The translations under genes and the position numbers were made by a program. A DNA stretch of 64,000 nucleotides from Dyadobacter flavalbus (GTDB lineage: Bacteria > Bacteroidota > Bacteroidia > Cytophagales > Spirosomataceae). The notes under the pieces were generated by a model, which was not told the origin of the DNA, searched no databases, and saw only the letters and a list, made by a program, of their open reading frames with translations. The stretch covers positions 1 to 64,000 of the forward strand of contig NZ_VBSN01000059.1 in the NCBI RefSeq assembly GCF_006149045.1, read 5' to 3'. Positions 19,501 through 29,825 of the stretch are shown piece after piece. The first letter of the stretch is position 1, and each line of letters opens with the position of its first letter.

Positions 19501-19636
19501 TTTCACATTCACCAAATACAAGGGAATGGACCCTGAAATCGGTGAATTCAACAACAATCCGCTGAACTTCGGTGTGGACATGGGTGCATACCCGCAGCCG
19601 CGCGTAGGACGTATCGGATTGAGCGTAAACTTTTAA
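16586..19636 (+). CDS. SusC/RagA family TonB-linked outer membrane protein
   Basis: A 1016-residue outer-membrane transporter. It has a signal peptide (about 1-22, ending AFSQ), a carboxypeptidase-like regulatory domain (about residues 25-95, ISGTVSDEKGEGLPGVGI...), and the SusC signature LNEVVVVGYGT near 103. The plug domain follows (about 110-225, with DPLYVVDGFQ and SATAIYGSRGANGVILVTT), then a 22-strand beta-barrel to the C-terminus ending VGRIGLSVNF, as expected for barrel assembly. It imports glycans or peptides bound by its SusD partner, energised by TonB. It is followed after about 90 bp by susD. No N-terminal sigma-regulator (STN) domain is visible, consistent with the absence of ECF sigma/anti-sigma genes here. 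The ligand is unknown. Confidence 0.95.
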   Translation: MFKSACMTVSLILVSWLMAFSQSQNISGTVSDEKGEGLPGVGIVVKGTTIGTTTDVEGKFTLGLPENATTLVLSSVGMKSMEVPVDGKTVFAITMLSDERALNEVVVVGYGTTRKSDITGAVASVKAEQITQIATANPLQAIQGRVAGVNITSQSGEPGSGVRVRIRGVGTINNSDPLYVVDGFQTNDISFLAPGDIASMEILKDASATAIYGSRGANGVILVTTKRGKSGAPKISFDAYAGVQKAWNKVDLLNASQYATLRLESYANDGTVLPTDGTLYQTLNGFKQSGEKGTNWQDEVMQTGVMQNYSLNIMGGNEKHRYSLTGTYFDQQGIVKNTPMKKLFLRFNNDFYVTKWLNAGISAAYASTDRTPYFGDQYGGVLTSALSVSSLAKAWDPATNFWGKRPVPEGGAYNPARIVSEYKNNKAYQTLVNSNFFLDAKISKDLSFRTQFGMNWLTTHDKRYLPQYYLANDDQRQHSSLREGRGETLGWVWTNYLTYNKTFGKHNITAMAGIESQRSTFSDMRLTVLDVPNDKSQWYLSATKSTDYLLETGQSDESIQSYFGRVNYNFDERLLLTATLRRDGSSRFLPNNRWGTFPSFALGYNLAEESFIKSIPAISQLKLRAGWGQVGNQNSAANYGYVTTVSGNNMYVFGDNAVQGFAPTTASNPDLKWETTTSTNFGIDAGFFSNRLSLTADYFIKNTSDMIVRVPIPVFAGVGPPYVNAGSMSNKGVELALNYRSSVKDFTYDIGVNASKILNRVTDLGGGEPIAGGDVNGLGQTTRTEVGREIAVFYGLKTDGIFRTQADLDAYTKEGTPIQPNAKPGDVKFVDLNNDGVIDNKDRTYLGSATPSFSFGFNTSLGYKGFDLSFFLQGVTGVELVNGLGHWMNNANGMFNSVASRMDRWTPENTNTDQPRMTQLNPNNNDQFSDRFVSNGNYVRFRNLTLGYTLPKTVLEKARISNLRIYVAADNLFTFTKYKGMDPEIGEFNNNPLNFGVDMGAYPQPRVGRIGLSVNF

Positions 19637-19726
19637 TAAATCCTTGTCTGAATCCTTTGAACGGCACTTCTATAACAATGCTGCTTAAAGGAAAAGACAA
19701 ATGTTAACAGCATAATGATTTTAAAA

Positions 19727-21322
19727 ATGAAAAAATATAAAGTTCTTGGCCTTATGTTAACAGCCACCATGCTGTTGCAGGGCTGTAATGATTTTCTTGA
19801 CAAAGAGCCGCTCGGACGGGAAACGGATACCAACTATTTTTCCGATTCCACAAACACCCTGCTTGCCATCAATGCCGCCTATGACGCTGCTTCCTACGAC
19901 GAAGGAAACGATGGTCTGGGGAATTACCTGCCGCACAATTACGAATGGATGTTCGGTGATGTATTGTCGGACGATGCAGAAAAAGGAAGCACGCCAAGTG
20001 ACTTTCTGGATATTCAGTATATTAAAGAATGGCGCGCATTGCCTACGAACGGCCCGGTTTCCGGGGTTTGGGGAAACCTGTGGATCGGTATTTACCGTTC
20101 CAACTGGGTTCTGAAAAACATTGAAACGGCTCCGATCAGTGAAACGCTGAAAAACCGTGTAAAAGGTGAAGCGCATTTCCTGCGCGGGTACTATTACTTT
20201 TATCTTGCGCGTTTGTTCGGCGGAATGCCTTTGTTTTCAGAACCTGTAAAAACTTCTGAGTATTCCGCTACCAAAAGATCGACGCTGGCAGAAACGTATG
20301 CATTCATAGAAGCGGATCTGGAACAGGCGATTCAGTTGCTTCCTGAAAAAAACCAGTATACGGCTGTTGATCTGGGACGTGCAACCAAAGGTGCGGCCCG
20401 CGGCTATCTTGCGCGTGCCATCATGTATCAGCTTGGAATGGACAATACCAACAATCATACGTGGCAGGAAGTTTACGACCTGACCAACGCCATTTCGCAA
20501 TCCGGTCAGTACGGCCTTACTGCTAACTATGCGGCCATCTTCGATGAAGAAAGCGAAAACAATATCGAATCGATCTTTGAAGTGCAGGCAAAGGAATCAG
20601 GACAAACCTGGGGAACGATCAAGACCGGAACAACGAACAACGTAATCCAGAATAACCGTTCTACATGGGGCTGGGGTTTCAACAATCCGACTGCTAACCT
20701 GGCATCCGCCTTTGAACCAAACGATCCGCGCAAAGCCATGACCTTGTACGGAAATAATGACGTACTGTTCGGCGTAGTGCAGAAAGTAAGCTATCCCGAC
20801 GAAAACATGACCGGTTTCCTGAACCGCAAGGCAGCCATTGTACAGCCTGCACAGGCATCGGCATCCGGCCAGAACATCCGCAAAATGCGTTATGCGGAAG
20901 TATTGCTTATGAAAGCAGAAGCTGCTGCGCATATCGGAAACGAAACCGAAGCACGTACAGCCGTGAATATGATCCGTCAGAGGGCACGCAAATCGACTTT
21001 GCCGAAAGGCTCCAAAGTGGGAACTTCGACATACGATCCGACCAACATTCCTGCTACTGCATTGCCGGACATTACAAGCGCCGTTACAGGACAGGCTTTA
21101 CTGCAGGCAATCCTGCACGAGCGTCGCGTTGAGCTGGGTATGGAGCAGCTTCGTTTCTGGGATCAGGTTCGTACGGGCACTTACATGAACTCGCTTTCAG
21201 GCGATGTCAAAACCCGTGCAATGGCGCATTCCATTCCCGGAAGCGTAAATCCGGTTCCTGTTCTGCCGATACCGCTGAACGAAGTACAAACCTGGGGACT
21301 TGAACAAAACCCCGGCTATTAA
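19727..21322 (+). CDS. SusD/RagB family nutrient-binding outer membrane lipoprotein
   Basis: 531 residues from the chosen start; an in-frame ATG 12 bp upstream is possible. This start was chosen because it gives a clean lipoprotein signal with the lipobox LQGC, Cys at residue 20. The conserved CNDFLDKEPLG start and the tetratricopeptide-like helices (GEAHFLRGYYYFYLARLFGGMP) follow. The C-terminal RagB motif (MRYAEVLLMKAEAAAHIGN, ...LGMEQLRFWDQVRTG) completes the family pattern. It caps the SusC barrel and captures the substrate at the cell surface. Co-transcribed with susC, and ended by a terminator. Confidence 0.95.
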   Translation: MKKYKVLGLMLTATMLLQGCNDFLDKEPLGRETDTNYFSDSTNTLLAINAAYDAASYDEGNDGLGNYLPHNYEWMFGDVLSDDAEKGSTPSDFLDIQYIKEWRALPTNGPVSGVWGNLWIGIYRSNWVLKNIETAPISETLKNRVKGEAHFLRGYYYFYLARLFGGMPLFSEPVKTSEYSATKRSTLAETYAFIEADLEQAIQLLPEKNQYTAVDLGRATKGAARGYLARAIMYQLGMDNTNNHTWQEVYDLTNAISQSGQYGLTANYAAIFDEESENNIESIFEVQAKESGQTWGTIKTGTTNNVIQNNRSTWGWGFNNPTANLASAFEPNDPRKAMTLYGNNDVLFGVVQKVSYPDENMTGFLNRKAAIVQPAQASASGQNIRKMRYAEVLLMKAEAAAHIGNETEARTAVNMIRQRARKSTLPKGSKVGTSTYDPTNIPATALPDITSAVTGQALLQAILHERRVELGMEQLRFWDQVRTGTYMNSLSGDVKTRAMAHSIPGSVNPVPVLPIPLNEVQTWGLEQNPGY

Positions 21323-21360
21323 TAAGCCGAAAGCATCTGATTGCTGATTTTTCAAAGTTA

Positions 21361-21391
21361 AAAGGCCGTTTCTTGTATTGAAACGGTCTTT
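21361..21391 (+). terminator. Rho-independent terminator after susD
   Basis: AAAGGCCGTTTC (21361-21372) pairs with GAAACGGTCTTT (21380-21391), with one G-T pair and a 7-nt loop, and runs into a T-tract. It ends the susC-susD transcript. Confidence 0.88.
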
Positions 21392-21583
21392 TTTTGTTTA
21401 CAGCCGGCAAGTGAAAAAGGTTATTTCAAAACAGACTGACAAGTTCGGAATTCGGAATTTGTACTAAATGCATCATGCATTCTAAATTACAGTCCTGGCT
21501 TTGAAACTGCTCCTGAACAACTTGTTTCCTCTGCTGGCGTGATTATTATGTGCTGCTAAAATAGAACTAAATAGGACAAAGAT

Positions 21584-23659
21584 TTGCAAAAGCAGGTTTT
21601 AAACAATGTTTTCCATTTTATCCGGGGCGGAGGTGAAATGGGTGCGTTAATACGCGGGTTCGACTGGTCGCAAAGTTCGCTCGGAACGCCTGAGCAATGG
21701 CCGTTAAGCCTGCGCACTGCGCTTGGTATCGTATTGAATTCCGGTTTTCCAATGTTTCTTTATTGGGGAGAAGACGGAATTTGCTTTTACAACGATGCCA
21801 GTAGCCTTGTTTTAAGCAACGCGGGAAAACATCCGGCTATCGGTAAGACATACAAAGAAATCAGTCCTGAAATATGGGATATTGTGGGTATGGACATTCG
21901 GCGGGTTCTGGAAACGGGCGAACCCATGCAATTTGAAGACCGGCTCTTTCCATTATTCAGAAACGGCAAAAGGGAAAACCAGTTCTGGACTTTCAGCTAT
22001 TCTCCCGTTTTTGATGTAGCTGGTAAAGTGGACGGAGTTTTGATCAGCAGTGTAGAAACAACAGAAAAGATACAGGCCGTTCATAAACTGAGAGAATCCG
22101 AAAACCGTTTTCAGAACCTGGTGCAGGAAGCAACAGTCGGGATAGTTGTGCTGACGGATGAAAACATGACGGTCGAAATTGTAAACGAAGCCTTTGGAAA
22201 ATTAATCAATAAAAGTGCGGATGAACTGATCGGAAAGCCGTTGTTTGATGTAATTCCGGAATCAGAACCTTATTTCCGGCAAGTTGCAGAAAAAGCAAGG
22301 ACCAAAGGTGAATCATTTTCTATATTTGACCAGCCATATAGTGTCAGCTATCACGGAAACAGAAAAGACGGTTTTCTGAATATCGTTTGTCAGCCGCATC
22401 AAGAGCCGAATGGAAAAGAAGGCGTCATGGCACTGTGTCAGGACGTAACTGAACAGGTCATCGCACAAAAGAAAATGGAAGAAAGTGAGCAGCGGGCGCG
22501 TTCTATTGTGGAAAGTGCGCCATTTCCGATTGGCGTGTATATCGGCAGAGAAATGCGTATTAACCTTGCAAATCAGGCTATCATTGATGTCTGGGGCAAA
22601 GGAAATGATGTTATCGGCAAGTTGTATTCCGAAATTTTGCCGGAGTTGGACAATCAGGAAATCTTCGGTCAGCTCGATCATGTTTTTACACAGGGAAAAG
22701 CTTTTCATGCCAGGAACCAGCGCGTTGATATTGTTGTGGACGGCCGGCTTCAGTCGTTTTATTTCAATTACAGCTTTACACCGCTTTTCGATTCCGAAGG
22801 ACAGGTATACGGCGTGATGAACACGGCGGCGGAAGTTACGGACCAGGTTCTGGCCAGACACAAAATTGAAGAAATTGTGGCGGAGCGTACCAAAGAACTG
22901 GCAGAAGCAAACAGCAACCTGCAGAGATCCAATGCAGAACTTGCACAGTTTGCCTACATTGCATCGCACGATCTTCAGGAGCCGGTCCGGAAAGTAAGCA
23001 CTTTTGCGCAGATGCTGGAAACGAATTTGCAGAAAACAGACGAACGTTCACTGCATTATGTAAGTAAAATCAAGGATTCGGCAGGCCGGATGCTCGTACT
23101 GATCCGGGACGTACTGGCTTATTCCCAGCTTTCCAAAAAGGCGGAAATGATAAAGGCAATCCAGCTCGGGAAGGTCATTGAGGAAGTTAAAAGCGATCTG
23201 GATCTGCTGATCGAGCAGAAAATGGCTGAAATTATTTACAACGATTTGCCGGTAATCGAAGGCGTGCCGCTTCAGATTTTACAGCTGTTTGCAAATCTTA
23301 TCACCAACGCATTGAAGTTCAGCAGAAAAGATGTAAGTCCCGTTATTTCCATTTCCTGCACGGTTCTGGAAAAACAACGGTATGCACAATACCAGCTGCC
23401 TTTTACAGAAGGAACTTATTATAATCTGGAGGTAAAGGACAACGGCATCGGATTTCGTCAGGAACATGCCGAACAGATTTTCAATATATTCCAGCGGCTG
23501 CATGGCAAAAAAGAATATGAAGGGACAGGAATCGGGCTTGCCATGTGTAAAAAAATTGTCCAGAACCACCACGGTCATATTTACGCAACCTCCAATCCGG
23601 ATGGCGGCGCCGTTTTTCACGTCATACTTCCTGAAAAACAAATGCAGATTTCCGAGTAG
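21584..23659 (+). CDS. PAS-domain sensor histidine kinase
   Basis: A 691-residue protein without membrane segments, so it is probably cytoplasmic. The start taken here is TTG (21584), preceded by an AGGA-like site. The next in-frame ATG is in the GGGEMGAL motif, residue 19, and losing those residues would clip the conserved start of this kinase type. Domains: an N-terminal PAS/GAF-like sensor (about 15-160, DWSQSSLGTPEQWPLSLRTAL), two PAS domains (about 165-295 and 305-425), a coiled coil, and a HisKA domain with the phospho-accepting His462 in SHDLQEPVRK. The HATPase domain follows (DNGIGFRQEHAEQIFNIFQR, GTGIGLAMCKKIV). No response regulator is adjacent, so the partner must be elsewhere. It lies downstream of the SusC/D terminator, so it is probably an independent unit. 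Confidence 0.88.
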   Translation: MQKQVLNNVFHFIRGGGEMGALIRGFDWSQSSLGTPEQWPLSLRTALGIVLNSGFPMFLYWGEDGICFYNDASSLVLSNAGKHPAIGKTYKEISPEIWDIVGMDIRRVLETGEPMQFEDRLFPLFRNGKRENQFWTFSYSPVFDVAGKVDGVLISSVETTEKIQAVHKLRESENRFQNLVQEATVGIVVLTDENMTVEIVNEAFGKLINKSADELIGKPLFDVIPESEPYFRQVAEKARTKGESFSIFDQPYSVSYHGNRKDGFLNIVCQPHQEPNGKEGVMALCQDVTEQVIAQKKMEESEQRARSIVESAPFPIGVYIGREMRINLANQAIIDVWGKGNDVIGKLYSEILPELDNQEIFGQLDHVFTQGKAFHARNQRVDIVVDGRLQSFYFNYSFTPLFDSEGQVYGVMNTAAEVTDQVLARHKIEEIVAERTKELAEANSNLQRSNAELAQFAYIASHDLQEPVRKVSTFAQMLETNLQKTDERSLHYVSKIKDSAGRMLVLIRDVLAYSQLSKKAEMIKAIQLGKVIEEVKSDLDLLIEQKMAEIIYNDLPVIEGVPLQILQLFANLITNALKFSRKDVSPVISISCTVLEKQRYAQYQLPFTEGTYYNLEVKDNGIGFRQEHAEQIFNIFQRLHGKKEYEGTGIGLAMCKKIVQNHHGHIYATSNPDGGAVFHVILPEKQMQISE

Positions 23660-23828
23660 TATTTTATTCTGTATAAATTTATGAACAGGAAATAATCTTC
23701 TTCTGAAATCGCCGTAAAACAAAAATTAATAACATAGCGCAGAAAACTTCTGACAAAATGCGTTGTAAGGGTTAACTTTATAGCTTGTGAAGTAAACAAG
23801 CAATTCAAATAACATTTTTATCTCTGCT

Positions 23829-25226
23829 ATGGCAAAGTTTAGTGACAACAACCGACGGGATTTTATTAAGAAAGTATCCGGCAGCATGCTGCTGGCTGCA
23901 AGTCCTGTCAATTCATTGTTTGCCGGAAAATCCGGCGTATCCAGGGAAATTCCGGTATCTGAACAAAAATTTTCTGCAAATGACAATATTCAGATTGCCT
24001 GCATCGGAACGGGTATTATGGGAATGGGCGATACGAAAACGGCATTGATGCTGCCGGGTGTGAAGTTGATGGCTGTTGCAGATCTTTATGACGGCCATCT
24101 TGTACGGGCCAAGGAAATGTTTGGCAATGATATACAAACCACGCGCGATTACTCTGAAATACTGAACAGAAAGGATATTGATGCCATTATTCTGGCCACG
24201 CCGGATCATTTGCATTCACAAATCGGCATAGAAGCACTGAAAGCGGGCAAAGCGGTATATTGTGAAAAACCGATGGTGCATAAAATCGAGCAGGGTTATG
24301 ACATGATCAAGGCGCAGAACGATTCCAAGAAAGTTTTTCAGGTGGGCAGCCAGCGCGTGAGCTCGATTGTGTATACCAAAGTGAAAGAACTTTATCAGGC
24401 GGGCGTAATCGGTGAACTGAATTTTGTAGAGGTATTTTACGACAGACATTCCGCACAAGGTGCATGGCAATATTCCATTCCGCCGGATGCATCGCCTGCA
24501 ACAGTAGACTGGAACCGTTTCCTGAGCAATAAAGCGCCTAAAATAGCTTACGATCCGCTTCGCTTTTTCCGCTGGAGAAATTATCAGGATTACGGAACGG
24601 GCGTTGCGGGCGATCTTTTTGTCCACCTTTTCTCAGGAATGCATTACATTCTGGATTCAAAAGGGCCGACGCGTATAATGACAAGCGGTGGTCTTCGTTA
24701 CTGGAAAGACGGCCGTGATGTTCCGGATTTCATGGTCGGGATTTATGATTATCCGAAAACAGCTTCACATCCGGCGTTCAACCTGACGTTGCGTGTGAAT
24801 TTTGCAGATGGTTCCGGCGGCGGTTCCGGATTCCGCTTTGTAGGAACAGACGGCCAGATCACGCTGATGGGCAATACGGTGACAGTAAAAAGGAAAAAGA
24901 TGTCCAAAGCGCCGGGTTACACGATTGACACTTTCCCGAAAGCACTGCAGGAAAAATTCCTGGCCGATTACAACGCCAAATATCCGTCGAAGCCCGAAAT
25001 GTCGGAACCGGAAACTGAAGAGTACAAAGCGCCGAACGGGTATGACGACCGTCTGGACCATTTTGCCAATTTCTTCGAATCCATGCGTACCAACAAGCCT
25101 GTGCTGGAAGATGCCGTTTTCGGGTTCCGTGCAGCCGGCCCGGCATTGCTTTCCAATAAAAGCTATTTTGAAAACACCGTCGTAAGCTGGGACCCGCAGG
25201 AAATGAAAGTGGTAAAAGCGGTATAA
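23829..25226 (+). CDS. Gfo/Idh/MocA family oxidoreductase with Tat signal
   Basis: A 465-residue protein with twin arginines in NNRRDFIKKVSGS and a hydrophobic run, so Tat export is predicted. The Rossmann fold starts IQIACIGTGIMGMG near residue 57. CEKPMVHKIEQGYDMI lies near 145, and the catalytic-domain region includes DLFVHLFSGMHYILDSKGP near 265. A long C-terminal part beyond the usual 380 residues is typical of the Bacteroidota Tat-exported subgroup. It probably oxidises or reduces a sugar or cyclitol in the periplasm with bound NAD(P). The genes that follow on the same strand (membrane acyltransferase, sugar isomerase) suggest a small sugar-processing set, although a terminator separates the first two. 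Confidence 0.88.
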   Translation: MAKFSDNNRRDFIKKVSGSMLLAASPVNSLFAGKSGVSREIPVSEQKFSANDNIQIACIGTGIMGMGDTKTALMLPGVKLMAVADLYDGHLVRAKEMFGNDIQTTRDYSEILNRKDIDAIILATPDHLHSQIGIEALKAGKAVYCEKPMVHKIEQGYDMIKAQNDSKKVFQVGSQRVSSIVYTKVKELYQAGVIGELNFVEVFYDRHSAQGAWQYSIPPDASPATVDWNRFLSNKAPKIAYDPLRFFRWRNYQDYGTGVAGDLFVHLFSGMHYILDSKGPTRIMTSGGLRYWKDGRDVPDFMVGIYDYPKTASHPAFNLTLRVNFADGSGGGSGFRFVGTDGQITLMGNTVTVKRKKMSKAPGYTIDTFPKALQEKFLADYNAKYPSKPEMSEPETEEYKAPNGYDDRLDHFANFFESMRTNKPVLEDAVFGFRAAGPALLSNKSYFENTVVSWDPQEMKVVKAV

Positions 25227-25272
25227 AAAGGCTATTATACAAGCATAAAGCTTTAAAACAGCAAAAAAATTC

Positions 25273-25312
25273 TGGTATAATCCGGCAAGAAATCCCCCGC
25301 CGGATTATACCA
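25273..25312 (+). terminator. Rho-independent terminator
   Basis: TGGTATAATCCGGC (25273-25286) pairs with GCCGGATTATACCA (25299-25312), 14 perfect bp, followed by T5. It separates the oxidoreductase from the acyltransferase gene. Confidence 0.85.
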
Positions 25313-25372
25313 TTTTTAAATTATACAAATCCGATTCCGATCAAAAACACAAAACCCGGAACGCTTCCAGTC

Positions 25373-25414
25373 TAACATCCAACCTTTCACATCTTACAAC
25401 TAACCTTTTACCCC
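25373..25414. repeat. Degenerate 7-bp tandem repeat
   Basis: Six consecutive heptamers follow the pattern T/C-A/T/C-A-C-n-n-n: TAACATC, CAACCTT, TCACATC, TTACAAC, TAACCTT, TTACCCC. They lie directly upstream of the acyltransferase start codon at 25434. The repeat has a strict 7-bp phase but variable bases. Confidence 0.6.
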
Positions 25415-25433
25415 TTTTTGGTTAACAAACCCG

Positions 25434-26639
25434 ATGCAAAATCCTAAATCTTCTTCGCTGCGACTGGACTCCATTGATGTTTTCCGCGCGGTCACCATGT
25501 TTCTCATGATATTTGTAAACGATTTCTGGACATTGCAGGGCGTGCCGAAATGGATGGAACACAGCAAAGGCGCAGACGATGCCATGGGACTTTCAGATGT
25601 CGTTTTTCCGGGATTTTTGTTTATTGTCGGACTTTCGCTGCCGTTTGCCATTGCCAACAGAAAATCCAAAGGCGACAGCAATGCAACCATTCTCAGGCAC
25701 ATTGCCGAACGAACATTTGCGTTGCTGTTGATGGGGATTTACCTCGTCAATCTGGAAAACGCAGTGGATTCCGGCATGGTCATCAGCAAGTATGTGTGGG
25801 AAATCCTTGTGGTGATTGCATTCTTTCTGATCTGGAACGTCTATCCTGAAAATCCTGAAAAAAAATCACTTTATACGGGCTTGAAAATAGGCGGATATAT
25901 TTTGCTGACCGTCATGGCTGCTGTTTACAAAGGCGGGAATCCGGAAAACCCTTCGTGGATGGAAACACACTGGTACGGAATTCTCGGGCTTATCGGCTGG
26001 TCGTACCTGCTTTGTGCCGTGTGTTATCTTTTTGCCGGAGACCGTTTGCCGCTGATCATCGCGGCCTGGCTGTTTTTTGTATTGTTCAATCTGGCCGATT
26101 TTGCCGGCATACTCGACTTTCTTGATCCTGTAAAACAATATGTATGGATCGTGGGCAGCGGTTCCATGCCGGCATTCACAATGGCGGGCGTTGTCGCATC
26201 CGTTATGTACCGGCTTTATACAAAAGCCAGTGCTGTCCGCAACAGTTATCTTTTCATTCTGCTTGCGCTGGGAGTTGTTGCCTTGCTGTACGGATTCGGT
26301 ACACGGCCGTTCTGGGGAATATCAAAAATCCGTGCAACGCCGGCGTGGGTAGGAATCTGCAGCGGGATCAGTTTTATTGCATTTGCTTTTATGTTCTGGC
26401 TTGTCGATATAAAAGGAAAGAAAAGCTGGGCTGCTGTCATCCGTCCGGCGGGTACGGCAACGCTCACCTGTTATCTGGTTCCTTATATCTGGTATGCATT
26501 TATTACACTGGTGCATATTGAACTTCCAATGGATTTACGCACCGGCATGATCGGGTTATTGAAATCGGCATTGTTTTCATTGCTCGTGATTGTGGTTACG
26601 GGGCTCATCAACCGGATCGGAATCAAATTAAAGATTTAA
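25434..26639 (+). CDS. Heparan-alpha-glucosaminide N-acetyltransferase-like membrane protein (DUF5009)
   Basis: A 401-residue polytopic inner-membrane protein with about ten hydrophobic segments. The N-terminus carries the family signature RLDSIDVFRAVTMFLMIFVN followed by a conserved DFW and the loop DVVFPGFLFIVGLSLPFAI. Human HGSNAT and related bacterial NagX proteins use cytoplasmic acetyl-CoA to acetylate a sugar amino group on the other side of the membrane. Transfer of that activity to this protein is inference. It sits between a Tat-exported oxidoreductase and a sugar isomerase. Its stop is followed by an AAAGGAGGTGG sequence not placed in front of any usable start. Confidence 0.82.
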   Translation: MQNPKSSSLRLDSIDVFRAVTMFLMIFVNDFWTLQGVPKWMEHSKGADDAMGLSDVVFPGFLFIVGLSLPFAIANRKSKGDSNATILRHIAERTFALLLMGIYLVNLENAVDSGMVISKYVWEILVVIAFFLIWNVYPENPEKKSLYTGLKIGGYILLTVMAAVYKGGNPENPSWMETHWYGILGLIGWSYLLCAVCYLFAGDRLPLIIAAWLFFVLFNLADFAGILDFLDPVKQYVWIVGSGSMPAFTMAGVVASVMYRLYTKASAVRNSYLFILLALGVVALLYGFGTRPFWGISKIRATPAWVGICSGISFIAFAFMFWLVDIKGKKSWAAVIRPAGTATLTCYLVPYIWYAFITLVHIELPMDLRTGMIGLLKSALFSLLVIVVTGLINRIGIKLKI

Positions 26640-26706
26640 AAGGAGGTGGTAAATTCCGGTTTCCTCGTCTTTGAGTAGTATAGTGTTTTATCAAACTCGG
26701 AAATAA

Positions 26707-27546
26707 ATGAATACAAGAAGAGGATTCGTAAAGAAGAGCATAGCAGGTCTTTTTGCAGCCAACATGATTTCAGTACCGGAAAAAAGGGTGGCTGGCAGCG
26801 TAATAAAAAAGACGCCGGATACATTCAACCTTGCCATGGCGGGATACAGTTTTGTACATTTCAATCTGGATCAGGCATTGGAAATGATGAAGAAAACGGA
26901 TGTACATTATCTTTGTATCAAAGATTTCCATTTGCCACTGAACAGCACGCCGGAGCAGATCCAGGCTTTTCATGCCAAGCTAAAAGAAGCCGACGTAAAG
27001 GGTTACGCCGTCGGACCGATTTATACCAAAACCACGGCAGACATTGACAATGCATTCGAATATGCCAAGAAAGTAGGCGTAAAGCTCATTGTCGGGATTC
27101 CTTCGCATGCGGACCTGAAATATGTGGAAAAGAAAGTAAAGGAATACGATATCAAGTTTGCGATTCATAATCACGGACCGGAAGACAAACTTTACCCGAA
27201 TGCGGCTTCTGTTTACAATCTGGTGAAAAATCTGGACGAAAGAGTAGGGCTTTGTTTTGATATGGGGCATAATCAGCGGGATAATCAGGATCCGTCCAAT
27301 GACCTTTGGAAATACTCGAAAAGGATTTTTGATATACACCTCAAAAATGTAACCGCAGCCAACAAGGACGGAAAAACGTGCGAACTCGGACGCGGAATTA
27401 TTGATATTTCTCTGTTTGTGAAAATGCTGCGTAAAATCAAATATGCGGGTGCATGCAGTCTTGAATATGAGAAAGATATGAAAGATCCGCTGGCCGGAAT
27501 CGCCGAATCTGTCGGTTACTTCAGAGGGATTTGCGACGCGAGCTAG
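26707..27546 (+). CDS. Sugar phosphate isomerase/epimerase family TIM-barrel protein with Tat-like signal
   Basis: A 279-residue protein opening NTRRGFVKKSIAGLFAAN, a short twin-arginine-type signal. The barrel matches AP-endonuclease-2-like sugar isomerases: FAIHNHGPEDKLYP near residue 156 and VGLCFDMGHNQRDN near 182. IFDIHLKNVTAANKDGKTCE follows near 210, and CSLEYEKDM near the end. These hold the metal-binding His/Glu/Asp residues. Substrate unknown; exported members act on keto- or inositol-type sugars in known pathways. It lies 67 bp after the acyltransferase on the same strand, so an operon is likely. Confidence 0.82.
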   Translation: MNTRRGFVKKSIAGLFAANMISVPEKRVAGSVIKKTPDTFNLAMAGYSFVHFNLDQALEMMKKTDVHYLCIKDFHLPLNSTPEQIQAFHAKLKEADVKGYAVGPIYTKTTADIDNAFEYAKKVGVKLIVGIPSHADLKYVEKKVKEYDIKFAIHNHGPEDKLYPNAASVYNLVKNLDERVGLCFDMGHNQRDNQDPSNDLWKYSKRIFDIHLKNVTAANKDGKTCELGRGIIDISLFVKMLRKIKYAGACSLEYEKDMKDPLAGIAESVGYFRGICDAS

Positions 27547-27579
27547 TCATAAAAAAGCGTTTAAAGTGCCGTAAAGTCA

Positions 27580-27587
27580 TATTTTTG
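27580..27587 (+). promoter_or_regulatory. Promoter -7 box for pgi
   Basis: TATTTTTG matches the Bacteroidota consensus TAnnTTTG exactly and lies 37 bp before the pgi start codon. The -33 box is poor (TTTA 16 bp upstream). Confidence 0.45.
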
Positions 27588-27621
27588 CAGGAAAGGTAGA
27601 TTCTAAACAATAACACCATAA

Positions 27622-29636
<2,015 letters not shown>

Positions 29637-29825
29637 TGTTTGAAGAAAGGTTTTAAGGCAAATTTACGGTCTATTCAGCAAATGATTTCAGCAGATGTAA
29701 ATTAATTATAATCAGTCCGGCAATATGGTGTACAGAAAGGTTTAATTTGTTTTATTAATTAGTGGGAAGTAATTTTTAAGATTTTTTATTAAGTTTAATC
29801 TTTTAAATTATTCCTGAACTTATCA

